Below, one piece after another: positions 40,826-50,146 of a stretch of DNA of 64,000 nt. This DNA comes from Domibacillus enclensis (GTDB taxonomy: Bacteria > Bacillota > Bacilli > Bacillales > Domibacillaceae). Position 1 is the stretch's first letter. Every line of letters begins with the position of its first letter. Under the pieces are notes generated by a model. It was not told the DNA's origin. It did not search any database and saw only the letters and a program-made list of their open reading frames with translations. The translations under genes and the position numbers were made by a program. The stretch lies in NCBI RefSeq assembly GCF_900156125.1, contig NZ_FTLX01000011.1, forward strand, positions 1-64,000, in the 5' to 3' direction.

Positions 40826-41659
40826 ATGAAGTTAATAGCTATCGGTGATAATGTGGTTGATTTTTACGAAAACTTAGGTATTTTATATCCTGGGGGAAAT
40901 GCTGTAAATGTAGCAGTGGCAAGTAAAAGAGCAGGTGCCGTTTCAAGCGCCTACTTAGGTATAATTGGGAATGATGCCAAGGCAGCGCACGTGACAAAAA
41001 GTTTATTATCAGAAGCCATCGATATAAGCCGGCTTAGAAAAGTGTATGGAGAAAACGGAGAGGCTGTAATCACTCTTACTAAAGAGGGAGATAGAGTTTT
41101 TATGGGAACGAATAAAGGTATTCGTGTTCAGTCACTGTTGCGTCTTGCTCTCGGCGAACAAGATCTAGATTATATTAATCAATATGACGTAGTTCATATG
41201 AGTGTAAACAGTGAAACAGATCACGAATTGCCAAAACTTTCTCACAAAGAAATCTCATTTGATTTTTCAACATCAAACCGTTGGGATGAAAAGTATTTAA
41301 AAAAGATCTGTCCCAATGTAGATTTTGCTTTTTTCTCTGGAAGTGATATGACGATGAAGCAGATTAAAGAGTTGATGAAGAACGTGCATGAACTTGGTGT
41401 GAAAATAGTGGGGGTTACAAGAGGCGAAAAACCGGCTATGTTTTCAGAATTTGGAAAGGTTTATGAGCAAGATCCACTAGAAGCAAAAGTGATTGATACT
41501 ATGGGAGCGGGTGACTCGTTTATTGGGACATTCTTAACTGCTTACTGTAGTGATAAAAATATTAAAATAGCTCTTAATAAAGCGGCAAAAGCCGCTGCAA
41601 CAACTTGTGAATGCAATGGAGCCTTTGGATATGGAATTGAGAAAAAAACCTTAGTGTAA
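40826..41659 (+). CDS. frlD: PfkB-family fructosamine 6-kinase, FrlD/FraD-like (277 aa)
   Basis: Ribokinase fold: IAIGDNVVDFYENLGILYPGGNAVNVA at the start and the PfkB signature DTMGAGDSFIGTFL (catalytic Asp about 234). Length and the N-terminal GDNVVDxYxxxGxxYPGGNAxNVA match fructoselysine 6-kinases. It would phosphorylate the imported fructosyl-amino acid. ATG 40826 has AAGGGGG 9 bases upstream. Partner deglycase at 46566. Confidence 0.85.
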   Translation: MKLIAIGDNVVDFYENLGILYPGGNAVNVAVASKRAGAVSSAYLGIIGNDAKAAHVTKSLLSEAIDISRLRKVYGENGEAVITLTKEGDRVFMGTNKGIRVQSLLRLALGEQDLDYINQYDVVHMSVNSETDHELPKLSHKEISFDFSTSNRWDEKYLKKICPNVDFAFFSGSDMTMKQIKELMKNVHELGVKIVGVTRGEKPAMFSEFGKVYEQDPLEAKVIDTMGAGDSFIGTFLTAYCSDKNIKIALNKAAKAAATTCECNGAFGYGIEKKTLV

Positions 41660-41744
41660 CTCAAATATCAAACTGTAATTATGAACAAAAAAGAATCCGG
41701 TGTAAGATTATCTTACGTATTTGTGGATCTTTCTATTTATTAGA

Positions 41745-41766
41745 TGTTATATAATATAATATAACA
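41745..41766. promoter_or_regulatory. GntR operator candidate before the transporter
   Basis: TGTTATAT-6-ATATAACA, perfect 8-base arms. A free SD AAGGAGG at 41779 follows with no supported ORF. Confidence 0.55.
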
Positions 41767-41886
41767 ATAAATAATAACAAGGAGGTGGAAACTAATAGAA
41801 TTGTACCATGCAGTAGCACTGAATTCTTAACAGGAAATTACAAAATCTTTTGAATCTAAAAAAACTTGGAAGTGAGTGATAGGAGC

Positions 41887-42765
41887 ATGAAAAAAAAGAA
41901 ACTATTCTCAGGGGTTCTTACGTTATTGTTGGTAATGGTATTGTCGTTTCTTGCTGGATGCAGCGAATCTGCTACTACAGCAGGAGAAAAAGAGGAGAAT
42001 GAAAAGAAAATAAATGAGAATCTTCCTGCTTTACCTGCAGAAGTAGAAGAAAGAGAAAAACTTGTAGTGGGTGTGAAAGTAGATTATCCTCCTCTCGGCT
42101 ATCTGGATGAATCAGGAGAAAATGCGGGTTATGAAATTGACGTAGTTAAAAAAATAGCTGAATATGCTTTTGGATCTGATGAAGCCGTCGAGTTTGTTCC
42201 TGTTAATGCGACAAACCGTATTCCATATTTAACTTCGAAAAAGATTGATTTTATTGCCGCCACATTGGGAACTACAGAGGAACGAAAAAAAGAGATTGAT
42301 TTTACAACACCATTTTTTGAAGGCGGAGCCATTACAGTAGTTCCAAAAGAAAGTGACATTAAAGGTCCTGCCGACTTAGCAGGAAAAGATGTCATTGTTA
42401 TTAAAGGTTCTACAGCTTCCCTTTACCTTGATGAGAAAGTACCAACAGCAAATCAAATTAAAATTGAAAGTATTGCCGATGCATTCCGTGCTTTTAAAGA
42501 TGGAAGAGCAGATGCGATGTTGCACGATGTAGTATTAATGTCAGAATTGCTTAAAAATGCTGAAGAGTACACGATGGTTGGTGAACAGATCGCTGTTGAT
42601 TCTCCAATGGCAATTGGTGTTCGCAAGCAGGAACCGGAAATGTTGGAATTTTTAAACGCAGCGTTGGAAGAGATGAAGAATGAAGATTATTTTAAAACAG
42701 TCATTGAAAAGTATATGGAACCAACGGGTGACCTTGATCCACTGGAAATGGTGCCGCGTCCATAA
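41887..42765 (+). CDS. ABC amino-acid-type binding lipoprotein (292 aa)
   Basis: Lipobox LAGC (Cys 25), then an SBP family 3 fold: KLVVGVKVDYPPLGYLDESG, GYEIDVVKKIAEY, TSKKIDFIAATLGTTEERKK, IDFTTPFFEGGAITVV, GRADAMLHDVVL. Family 3 binds polar amino acids and derivatives; here probably fructosyl-Asp or -Asn. ATG 41887 with GGAAGTGAG; the TTG at 41866 is part of that SD. Confidence 0.88.
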   Translation: MKKKKLFSGVLTLLLVMVLSFLAGCSESATTAGEKEENEKKINENLPALPAEVEEREKLVVGVKVDYPPLGYLDESGENAGYEIDVVKKIAEYAFGSDEAVEFVPVNATNRIPYLTSKKIDFIAATLGTTEERKKEIDFTTPFFEGGAITVVPKESDIKGPADLAGKDVIVIKGSTASLYLDEKVPTANQIKIESIADAFRAFKDGRADAMLHDVVLMSELLKNAEEYTMVGEQIAVDSPMAIGVRKQEPEMLEFLNAALEEMKNEDYFKTVIEKYMEPTGDLDPLEMVPRP

Positions 42766-42787
42766 CAACAAATAAGGAGGAACAAAA

Positions 42788-43531
42788 ATGGTGAATACAC
42801 AGCCGAAATTGAGCATTCGTAATTTGCACAAACACTTTGGGGATCTTCGGATCCTCAACGGTGTCAACTTTGACGTTTTTCCTAAGGAGGTAATTGTGGT
42901 GATTGGACCCAGTGGGTCTGGAAAAAGTACGCTCCTTCGCTGTATTAATGGCTTAGAAACTATTAATGATGGTGAAGTTTACTTAGATAATAATCAAAAA
43001 ATTGATTACACGCCATCTTCTTTACAAAAAGTGAGACAAAAGATCGGAATGGTATTTCAGAGTTATAATTTATTTCCCCATATGACTGTAATGGAGAACT
43101 TGCTACTCGCTCCATTGAAAGTGCAAAAAAGATCAAAAAATGAGGTATTACCCCGGGCAACTGCATTACTCGAACAGGTGGGTATGCTTGAAAAAGCAGA
43201 AAGTTATCCTGCCCAGTTGTCCGGTGGCCAACAACAGAGGATTGCAATTGCCAGATCTCTCGTAATGAATCCTGAGGTTATTTTGTTTGATGAGGTAACT
43301 TCTGCTTTAGATCCCGAAAGAGTTAGAGATGTTCTAGACGTTATGAAAGATCTCGCTGCACAGGGAACAACAATGATGATTGTCACCCACGAAATGGGTT
43401 TTGCAAAAGAAGTCAGTGACCGGGTTATTTTTATGGATCAAGGTCTTATTGTAGAACAAGGGTCGCCAGAAGAAATCTTTAACAATCCAAAAGAAGAACG
43501 GACGAAACAATTTTTGAAAAATGCAATGTAA
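42788..43531 (+). CDS. ABC transporter ATPase, polar amino acid type (247 aa)
   Basis: Walker [19 protein letters not shown] (about residues 39-56), Q-loop [14 protein letters not shown], signature [15 protein letters not shown], Walker [15 protein letters not shown] and switch His in VTHEMGFA. Closest in pattern to GlnQ-type ATPases. GGAGG before the ATG, 22 bases after the binding-protein gene. Confidence 0.92.
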   Translation: MVNTQPKLSIRNLHKHFGDLRILNGVNFDVFPKEVIVVIGPSGSGKSTLLRCINGLETINDGEVYLDNNQKIDYTPSSLQKVRQKIGMVFQSYNLFPHMTVMENLLLAPLKVQKRSKNEVLPRATALLEQVGMLEKAESYPAQLSGGQQQRIAIARSLVMNPEVILFDEVTSALDPERVRDVLDVMKDLAAQGTTMMIVTHEMGFAKEVSDRVIFMDQGLIVEQGSPEEIFNNPKEERTKQFLKNAM

Positions 43532-43554
43532 GACTCTTGAAAGGAGAGCTCTGT

Positions 43555-44286
43555 ATGGGACTCGATTTTTCTTACATGATTGAAATACTTCCATTACTAT
43601 TAGATGGTTTGAAATTGACCATTTGGATCAGTGCCGCGGCTATATTTTTTTCATTGCTAATAGGCATTACAGGAGCTATCGTGCGAACACTGAAGGTACC
43701 TGTGTTGTCGCAACTAGTGACAGTATTCGTGGAGGTAATTAGGAACACTCCACTTCTGGTTCACGTTTTCTTTTTATATTTTGGCTTGCCCACGATCGGT
43801 ATTACATTACCAGCTGTTACAGTCGGTATTTTAACATTGTCTATTTGGGGGGGAGCTTATGCTGTTGAAAATTTCCGCAGCGGGACAGACGCCGTTTCCA
43901 AATCGCTTATTGAATCTGGACAGTCCCTAGGATTAAGTGTTGGGCAAATTGTCCGTTATATCATTGTACCATTGGGGTTTAGAATAAGTTTCCCAGCTTT
44001 TTCAAATACAGCTATTTCGTTAATTAAAAATTCTGCTTATATGACTAGTATAGGGGTAGCGGAGATGACGTTCGTAGCAATGGATCGAATGGCTTATGAC
44101 TTTAAAACATATGAAATATTAATTTCTGTAGCTGTGATCTACCTTGCTGTCATTTGGATCGCGTCGTTTATCTTTAGCCGAATTGAAAGAAAACTAGATT
44201 TTAATAAAAAATTAAAAGGAAGGGGTTATAGCCGTGGCAGGTTATCAAATATTATTAGACGGACTGGTGAGAACACTGCTTCTTAG
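43555..44286 (+). CDS. ABC transporter permease, HisMQ type (243 aa)
   Basis: Five helices and the family motif EVIRNTPLLVHVFFLYFGLP plus EAA-like SLGLSVGQIVRYIIVPLGFR. ATG 43555 has AAAGGAG; TTG 43537 is excluded. Its 3' end overlaps the second permease by 53 bases. Confidence 0.88.
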   Translation: MGLDFSYMIEILPLLLDGLKLTIWISAAAIFFSLLIGITGAIVRTLKVPVLSQLVTVFVEVIRNTPLLVHVFFLYFGLPTIGITLPAVTVGILTLSIWGGAYAVENFRSGTDAVSKSLIESGQSLGLSVGQIVRYIIVPLGFRISFPAFSNTAISLIKNSAYMTSIGVAEMTFVAMDRMAYDFKTYEILISVAVIYLAVIWIASFIFSRIERKLDFNKKLKGRGYSRGRLSNIIRRTGENTAS

Positions 44287-44875
44287 TGTGAGCTGCATAA
44301 TAATTTCTTTATGTATAGGAGTTCTTATTGGTATTATGCAAACATCTAAACAATCCGTAATAAGAAGTGTTGCTAAAGGATATTCTGAATTGTTTCGGGG
44401 CTTGCCAATTGTTATCACTCTTTTCCTTGTTTTTTTTATTCTTCCTGAAGCTGGAATCGAGGTGAACAGCTACATTTCCGCAATGATCGGTCTAAGCTTA
44501 TGGAGCAGTGCGAATATTTCGGTCGCTGTGCGAGGGGCTATCCAATCTATATCACCTACACAAGTTGAAGCAAGCATGGCTTTAGGATTGAGTGGTCTGC
44601 AGACAATGCGTTACGTCATCTTGCCACAAGCTTTTCGCCGTATGCTCCCTTCTGTTATAGGATTGCTTTCGAACCTCATTCAAACAACTTCCTTATCCAT
44701 TTTAATTGGCAATCTGGATTTGTTAAAGTCAGCGCAAATCTTAATTGAACGGGTTGAGATCATGGAAGGGGGGGCAATCGCTTTTCAAGTATATTCTCTA
44801 GTGTTAATTGTTTATTTTATTATTTGCTATCCATTGTCTCTTTTGTCTAGAAAAATGGAAAAAAAACTTGCGTAA
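44234..44875 (+). CDS. ABC transporter permease, HisMQ type (213 aa)
   Basis: Second permease: GYSELFRGLPIVITLFLVFF and EASMALGLSGLQTMRYVILPQAFR. GTG 44234 with GGAAGGGG, inside the previous gene, so translation is coupled. Completes a four-gene importer. Confidence 0.88.
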   Translation: MAGYQILLDGLVRTLLLSVSCIIISLCIGVLIGIMQTSKQSVIRSVAKGYSELFRGLPIVITLFLVFFILPEAGIEVNSYISAMIGLSLWSSANISVAVRGAIQSISPTQVEASMALGLSGLQTMRYVILPQAFRRMLPSVIGLLSNLIQTTSLSILIGNLDLLKSAQILIERVEIMEGGAIAFQVYSLVLIVYFIICYPLSLLSRKMEKKLA

Positions 44876-44964
44876 AAGAAACTTTACTCTCATGAAAAGT
44901 AGAATTTGTTTTTTAGATAGCCTTTATCTTAGTAATCTAAATTGGGAAAGGGAGAGAAACTATT

Positions 44965-46383
44965 TTGGCGAATTCAGCAATGAGAGTTGAACAAGATTTT
45001 TTAGGTGTTAAACAGCTGCCTGCGGATGCTTACTATGGCATTCAAACAGCAAGAGCATCAGAGAACTTTCCGATCACGGGAAATAAAATTGCCCCGGAGC
45101 TTATAAGAGCTTTTGCAATTGTAAAAAAAGCTGCTGCTCTTGCAAACAGAGAAAGGAACCAGTTGGACATAAAAATAGCCAGTGCAATCGTTCAAGCGGC
45201 TGAAGAATTGAAAAACGGCCAATGGCACGAACAAATTATTGTAGATCCGGTCCAAGGCGGAGCAGGTACTTCAATTAATATGAATATAAACGAAGTATTG
45301 GCCAATAGAGCAATCGAACTAATGGGTGGTCAGAAAGGGTCATACTCATTAGTAAGTCCAAATTCTCATGTGAATATGTCTCAATCCACAAATGACAGTT
45401 TTCCGACAGCAATTCGTATAGCCGTTATAACTTTATTGGAAGAATTGATTTATATAATGAAAAAAATGACTGATACCTTTCAAGCTAAAGCTAAAGAATT
45501 TGATAGCATCTTGAAGATGGGAAGGACACACCTTCAAGATGCAGTCCCTATCCGTCTCGGTCAAGAATTTGAAGCGTATCGACGAGTTCTTATGAGGGAT
45601 ATTGAAAGAATTTCTCAAACAAAAAAACATTTGTATGAAATAAATATAGGTGCAACAGCTGTGGGCACTGGCTTAAATGCAGATCCTATCTATGCTGAAA
45701 GGGCTTTACAATACCTTGCATCATTAACTGGATATCCGTTGAAATCAGCAGATCACTTGGTCGATGCTACACAAAACACAGATATGTATACGGAAGTCTC
45801 ATCAGCCTTAAAAATATGCATGATAAATATGTCTAAAATATCTAATGATTTAAGACTTATGTCTTCTGGCCCGTTTACCGGGTTAGGAGAAATCCGTTTG
45901 CCGCACAGACAGCCTGGTTCTTCTATTATGCCGGGAAAAGTGAATCCGGTAATGTGTGAAGTATTAAATCAGGTAGCTTTTCAAGTTATAGGAAATGATC
46001 ATACAGTTAGTCTTGCCTCAGAGGCTGGTCAATTTGAATTAAACGTAATGGAACCTGTACTCATCTTCAACCTGATTCAGTCTATTACAATGATGAAAAA
46101 TACATTTGAAGTATTTAGAAGTCACTGTCTCGAAGGTATAGAAGCTAATGAAGAGGTGTGTTCACAATATGTTGAGAGGAGCCTGGGCACTGCTGCTGCT
46201 CTTAACCCATATATTGGTTATGAGATGTCCTCTATTATTGCTTATGAAGCTCAAAGCAAAGGAATTTCCATGCGGGATCTCTGTTTGCAGAAAAAAGTAT
46301 TGAAAAAAGAGCAATTGGAGAGCATTCTGGATCCTTATAGAATGACAGAACCAGGTATAGCAGGAGAGAAGCTAACAATTTAA
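44965..46383 (+). CDS. aspA: aspartate ammonia-lyase (472 aa)
   Basis: Aspartase/fumarase superfamily: MRVEQDFLGVKQLPADAYYG start, SQSTNDSFPTAIRIA, GRTHLQDAVPIRLGQEF and the signature loop GSSIMPGKVNPVMCE with catalytic Ser. The N-terminal pattern EQDFLG and length favour aspartase over fumarase. It turns Asp, a product of fructosyl-Asp breakdown, into fumarate and ammonia. TTG 44965 with AAAGGGAG; ATG 44980 is an alternative start. Confidence 0.85.
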   Translation: MANSAMRVEQDFLGVKQLPADAYYGIQTARASENFPITGNKIAPELIRAFAIVKKAAALANRERNQLDIKIASAIVQAAEELKNGQWHEQIIVDPVQGGAGTSINMNINEVLANRAIELMGGQKGSYSLVSPNSHVNMSQSTNDSFPTAIRIAVITLLEELIYIMKKMTDTFQAKAKEFDSILKMGRTHLQDAVPIRLGQEFEAYRRVLMRDIERISQTKKHLYEINIGATAVGTGLNADPIYAERALQYLASLTGYPLKSADHLVDATQNTDMYTEVSSALKICMINMSKISNDLRLMSSGPFTGLGEIRLPHRQPGSSIMPGKVNPVMCEVLNQVAFQVIGNDHTVSLASEAGQFELNVMEPVLIFNLIQSITMMKNTFEVFRSHCLEGIEANEEVCSQYVERSLGTAAALNPYIGYEMSSIIAYEAQSKGISMRDLCLQKKVLKKEQLESILDPYRMTEPGIAGEKLTI

Positions 46384-46515
46384 AACTGTGCGAAAAAATC
46401 AGATATATCTTTTACGCTTTAACTTATCATATTTAATCATAATTATTTATATGTAATAAAAAGTTATGCAAATGAATATAAAAACATATACCAAGTGTTG
46501 ACATCTTGGCTTACT

Positions 46516-46545
46516 TGTTATATATTTATATATATTAAAACATTA
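46516..46545. promoter_or_regulatory. AT-rich operator/promoter before the deglycase
   Basis: CTTGTTATATATTTATATAT and ATTAAAACATTACAATT; similar to the other GntR operator candidates, weaker. Confidence 0.35.
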
Positions 46546-46565
46546 CAATTGGGAGGATGAAAGTT

Positions 46566-47570
46566 ATGGCTATTGCCAGTGTTTGTTCTACAGCTCAAAC
46601 TCAAATCGATGAAATTTTAGAGGAGTTCAAAGGAAGAACGATAAAAAATGTTTTTTATGTAGCGTGTGGAGGATCCTCTGCTCTAATGTATCCGAGCAAG
46701 TACTTCGTCGATCGTGAATCGAGCAATGTAACAGCTGAAGTTTACAACTCAAACGAATTTATTTATCGCGATCCTCAAACTCTTGGAGAAAATTCTTTAG
46801 TAATTCTTTGCTCACACAAAGGAAAAACTCCTGAAACAACAGAAGCTGCAAAATTTGCTAAAAAAAAGGGAGCTTTAGTAGTTTCACTAATGTATGTCGA
46901 AACAGCCCCTCTTGCTGATGAATCTGATTATATTGTAAACTACAGTTGGGCTCCTCCAGGTGAACTTGACCCTCATCCTGAATTTATGAACTATGCTGTA
47001 CTTTATCGCTTAACAGCAGGTCTTCTTTACATAAAAGAAGGAAACGATAAATATGAAAAATTCGTAAATAGTTTAGAGAGCATGGATGCTGTGCTGCGCA
47101 AGGTAAAAATACAATACACTGAAAAAGCGAAAGCTTATGCACAAGAGTATAAAGACGAGCCAACGATTTATACAATGGCCAGTGGTTCAAATTATGGAAT
47201 CGCATATTCATTTGCTATTTGTATCTTGATGGAGATGCAGTGGATTAACTCTCATGCTATTCATGCAGGCGAATTCTTCCATGGGCCATTTGAAATACTG
47301 GATGAAAATTGTCCATTTATTTTACTAATGGGTCTTGATGAGACTAGGCCAATGGAGGAACGCGCATTAAAATTCTTGCAAGAGCATGGCAAAAAGCTAC
47401 TGATCTTAGATGCGAAAGATATTGATCTTACTGGCTTTGATGAAGAAGTGAAGAAATATCTGGTCCCTCTTGTCCTAAATTTTGTACTGCGAGTTTATGC
47501 GGTGGAATTAGCAGAGGCTCGTAATCATCCGTTAGAAGTACGCAGATATATGTTTAAAGTTCCTTACTAA
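46566..47570 (+). CDS. frlB: fructosamine-6-phosphate deglycase, FrlB/FraB-like (334 aa)
   Basis: Two SIS domains: NVFYVACGGSSALMYPSKYF, VILCSHKGKTPETTEAAKFA and PTIYTMASGSNYGIAYSFAI. HAIHAGEFFHGPFEIL carries the Glu and His that act as acid/base in FraB. It splits 6-phospho-fructosyl amino acid into glucose-6-P and the amino acid. ATG 46566 is 9 bases after GGGAGG; ATG 46557 touches that SD. Last gene of the cluster, ended by a terminator. Confidence 0.88.
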   Translation: MAIASVCSTAQTQIDEILEEFKGRTIKNVFYVACGGSSALMYPSKYFVDRESSNVTAEVYNSNEFIYRDPQTLGENSLVILCSHKGKTPETTEAAKFAKKKGALVVSLMYVETAPLADESDYIVNYSWAPPGELDPHPEFMNYAVLYRLTAGLLYIKEGNDKYEKFVNSLESMDAVLRKVKIQYTEKAKAYAQEYKDEPTIYTMASGSNYGIAYSFAICILMEMQWINSHAIHAGEFFHGPFEILDENCPFILLMGLDETRPMEERALKFLQEHGKKLLILDAKDIDLTGFDEEVKKYLVPLVLNFVLRVYAVELAEARNHPLEVRRYMFKVPY

Positions 47571-47591
47571 TCTGATTATTCAGAAAACAGA

Positions 47592-47632
47592 AAAACCACC
47601 TGATTGAATTTTCAAGCAGGTGGTTTTTTATT
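47592..47632 (+). terminator. terminator of the fructosamine operon
   Basis: AAAACCACCTG/CAGGTGGTTTTTT stem with T tail. Confidence 0.85.
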
Positions 47633-47947
47633 TCAAAAAATGCTGGTTATTCATTCTTCACTAGATAATTTCAAGAAGTATTTTTGCTTCAATTCCAGTT
47701 ATTGTCCATAATTCGAAATACTTATTTGGTTATGCTGTTAGCCATATAAGAAATCTACCAGCTCAGCCTTCCAGTCAAATGGAAGGCAGCTTTAGAGCTG
47801 CTGATGCTAGAAAGGAAAAAAGCATATCGGGCGAAAAATACGCCGCTTTCTTGTCTTGTCAAAAAGCCATTTCAGTAGGAAATATGCGATCAATGCAGCA
47901 TACAGCTAGTTGAAAACGAAATTTGGTGTCGTCCTAAACAGCACTGG

Positions 47948-48063
47948 CACATCATCGACGAAATCCGCAACTGCTTCGGCAAAGACGCCATCTTTCTCGC
48001 CTACAGCCTCATGAAAGGCGGTACCTACCTGCAGCGTGTCGGGCATAAAGGAAACTCAGGATA
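47948..48063 (+). pseudogene. uvrX 3' end remnant
   Basis: Reads IIDEIRNCFGKDAIFLAYSL, then MKGGTYLQRVGHKGNSG-stop, the last 38 residues of UvrX with substitutions and two small deletions against 36006-37295. The upstream part of the gene is absent. Confidence 0.85.
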
Positions 48064-48105
48064 ATGAACTAATCTTGGGGTAAGGGGGCGTATCTGGGGA
48101 GGAGG

Positions 48106-48144
48106 GGAAGGAAAGTCAGCACGGGTTTCGCTGACTTTCCTTCC
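48106..48144. terminator. hairpin after uvrX remnant
   Basis: GGAAGGAAAGTCAGC and perfect complement, no T-run. Confidence 0.5.
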
Positions 48145-48296
48145 GCCCGGAGCCAGCCGGCAACCGCAGGGCGCCAGAGAAGGCTGATTCTATCCAAACA
48201 AAAATCAGCTTAGAATTCGATCGGCAACTTGCAAAATGAAAACAACCTGTGTGATAAAATAAAGTATCTATACATCACATTAAAGGATGTCTTAAC

Positions 48297-48971
48297 ATGA
48301 AGCGGGATACGATAGATCTAATCGGTCACCAGTACGGGCGTTTAACGGTCTTAAAAGAAGTAGAGCGCAATAAATATGCGCGCCGTTTCCTCTGCCGCTG
48401 TGAGTGCGGAAAGGAAACGGTAGCGTATATGTCCAACTTGAGGACAGGGCATAAAAAATCGTGCGGCTGCCTTCGTGATGAGCGTGTAAGTCAAGCGAAC
48501 CAGCGGGATCTGACTGGCCGCCGCTTCGGATCTCTGAAGGTAATCAAGCGCAGCGAAAAAAAATCAAAAAGCGGCAAAGCCAACTGGACCTGTCATTGCG
48601 ACTGCGGAAATACAGCTGATGTCTTATCAGACCGTCTTCTTAATGGCACGACCTCATCATGCGGCTGCCGGCGTGCTGCGCGTGGACGAGAGCTTGCCGC
48701 CGACACAAACACCAGATACCGAGTGGACGGGGTCATGACAACAAAGCTGAAACAAAAAATGCGCTCTGATAACAGGACAGGTGTCAAAGGTGTCGTAGCC
48801 AATGTAAACAAAAAAGGCAAAGTAAAATATGTGGCATCGATCACAGTAAAAGGGCAGTACTACTACCTAGGCAGATTCAACTCGCTTGAAGACGCTGTTG
48901 CCGCCAGAAAAAAAGGGGAAGAACTGTACCATGATCCTTATTTAAACGGATCAGATGACAAAATAAAATAG
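48297..48971 (+). CDS. zinc-ribbon and AP2-domain DNA-binding protein (224 aa)
   Basis: Two N-terminal repeats of G(R)xYGRLTVLK...CxCxCG...SCGC type (residues 10-62 and 72-126), each a small zinc-binding unit. The C-terminus (about 158-215) is an AP2/ERF-like domain: NRTGVKGVVANVNKKGKVKY, VASITVKGQYYYLG, FNSLEDAVAARKKGEELY. Bacterial AP2 proteins are common in phages and mobile elements and relate to homing endonucleases; no HNH motif is visible. Terminator directly behind. No clear SD (AAGGATG). Confidence 0.75.
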   Translation: MKRDTIDLIGHQYGRLTVLKEVERNKYARRFLCRCECGKETVAYMSNLRTGHKKSCGCLRDERVSQANQRDLTGRRFGSLKVIKRSEKKSKSGKANWTCHCDCGNTADVLSDRLLNGTTSSCGCRRAARGRELAADTNTRYRVDGVMTTKLKQKMRSDNRTGVKGVVANVNKKGKVKYVASITVKGQYYYLGRFNSLEDAVAARKKGEELYHDPYLNGSDDKIK

Positions 48972-49012
48972 GCCCGGCATATACAATTAAGTATGTGCCA
49001 GGCCTATTTTTC
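48968..49012. terminator. bidirectional terminator
   Basis: AAATAGGCCCGGCATA/TGTGCCAGGCCTATTTTT between convergent genes. Confidence 0.8.
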
Positions 49013-49894
49013 TTGATCTTTTTTCTCGGCCAACTTGTTTATGTAACGGTAAAGAGTAGCCTGACTTATTCCCGTCGCTTTCACGATCTCGCTTATGGAA
49101 GACTCTTTTGCCTCATACATTTTTAAAGCTGTTTTAAGGTCTTTTTCAGACACTTTAGGACGACCGCCTTTTCTGCCCCTTGCTCTTGCGCTTGAAATCC
49201 CTGCTCTTGTCCTCTCGCTGATAATACCACGTTCCATTTCGCCGATTGTCGCCATCCTCCGAAAAAAGAAGCGGTCCGTTGACGTATCGATGTTATCCTG
49301 GATAGAAACCAATTCAACGCCTTTTTCTTCAAACAATTCAGCAAGCTCAATCAAATGTTTTATACTGCGGCTAATCCGGTCAAGTTTATAGACAACAACC
49401 CGATCACCTTTGCCCAGCATATTCAGCATTTTGTTCAGCTCGGGCCGCTCTCTCTTGCTGCTGGTGATTTTCTCTTCAAAAATTTCGATACAGCCTGCTT
49501 TTTCCAGTGCGTCAATCTGCATCTGTAGGTTTTGTTTATCTGTTGAACTCCTTGCATAACCAACAATCTTTATTTGATCCTCACAGATACTGATGTAGTT
49601 TTCGTCATGCTGCACAACCTCCAAACCAAAGGCATGTAAATCGAGGGTAGTGAAAGTATCCATGAGATAATTAGCAGTATCATGACCATCGTAAAAAAAC
49701 CGCATAAACCGATTAGGATGAGAAAGTTTTACATAAACAGCAAGATAGGATTCATTATCAGATTTACGCACTTTAACATAATCTATATCACTAGGTGCAC
49801 AGCGTTCGACATAATCAATAAAGTGATCTGATGTAATACGTCTTAACAATTGATAATCTACAACACCTTGAGCTGATTCATAAAGATAATCCAT
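49004..49894 (-). CDS. serine recombinase with unusual N-terminal extension (296 aa)
   Basis: Residues 108-245 are a resolvase domain: IVGYARSSTDKQNLQMQIDA (catalytic Ser about 117), VVVYKLDRISRSIKHL, RMATIGEMERGIISERTRAG; a Hin-type HTH follows (ISEIVKATGISQATLYRYIN). The first 107 residues are not part of any resolvase I know; they look like a compact alpha/beta domain (DYVKVRKSDNESYLAVYVKL, NRFMRFFYDGHDTANYLMDT). Start is firm: AAAGGAGGT before ATG 49894. Function of the extension unknown. Confidence 0.8.
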   Translation of the reverse strand: MDYLYESAQGVVDYQLLRRITSDHFIDYVERCAPSDIDYVKVRKSDNESYLAVYVKLSHPNRFMRFFYDGHDTANYLMDTFTTLDLHAFGLEVVQHDENYISICEDQIKIVGYARSSTDKQNLQMQIDALEKAGCIEIFEEKITSSKRERPELNKMLNMLGKGDRVVVYKLDRISRSIKHLIELAELFEEKGVELVSIQDNIDTSTDRFFFRRMATIGEMERGIISERTRAGISSARARGRKGGRPKVSEKDLKTALKMYEAKESSISEIVKATGISQATLYRYINKLAEKKDQEK

Positions 49895-50050
49895 ACCATC
49901 TACCTCCTTTGGGTTTGATTCACCTGTTTATCTTCGACCGTTGCAGATCTTTTGATAAACTGTATAAGCCTATAAATATGTTATCAAAAACGTATATGGT
50001 TGTAAATATTGATAATTTGTTTTTGATAATATTTTTGATAAAAATAAAAA

Positions 50051-50071
50051 AAACGGGTTCTCAGCCCGTTT
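50051..50071 (-). terminator. terminator of the DUF3967 gene
   Basis: AAACGGG/CCCGTTT stem followed on the minus strand by T8. Confidence 0.7.
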
Positions 50072-50146
50072 ACGGTAATCTTCTCTATTTTCTTTTCACA
50101 AACGGTCGCACCTGCAGACGGCGACACCTTCTTTTTATGGAACGTT

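Larger units (their letters stand above)
47633..48296. other. intergenic with uvrX remnant and hairpins
   Basis: Contains the uvrX 3' remnant, a CCTTCCA/TGGAAGG hairpin at 47769-47788 and the strong hairpin at 48106-48144. No intact gene. Confidence 0.55.

Noticed and set aside
41779-41850. Leader peptide behind the free AAGGAGG
   Set aside because: The only frame (22 codons from GTG) has its start inside the SD.
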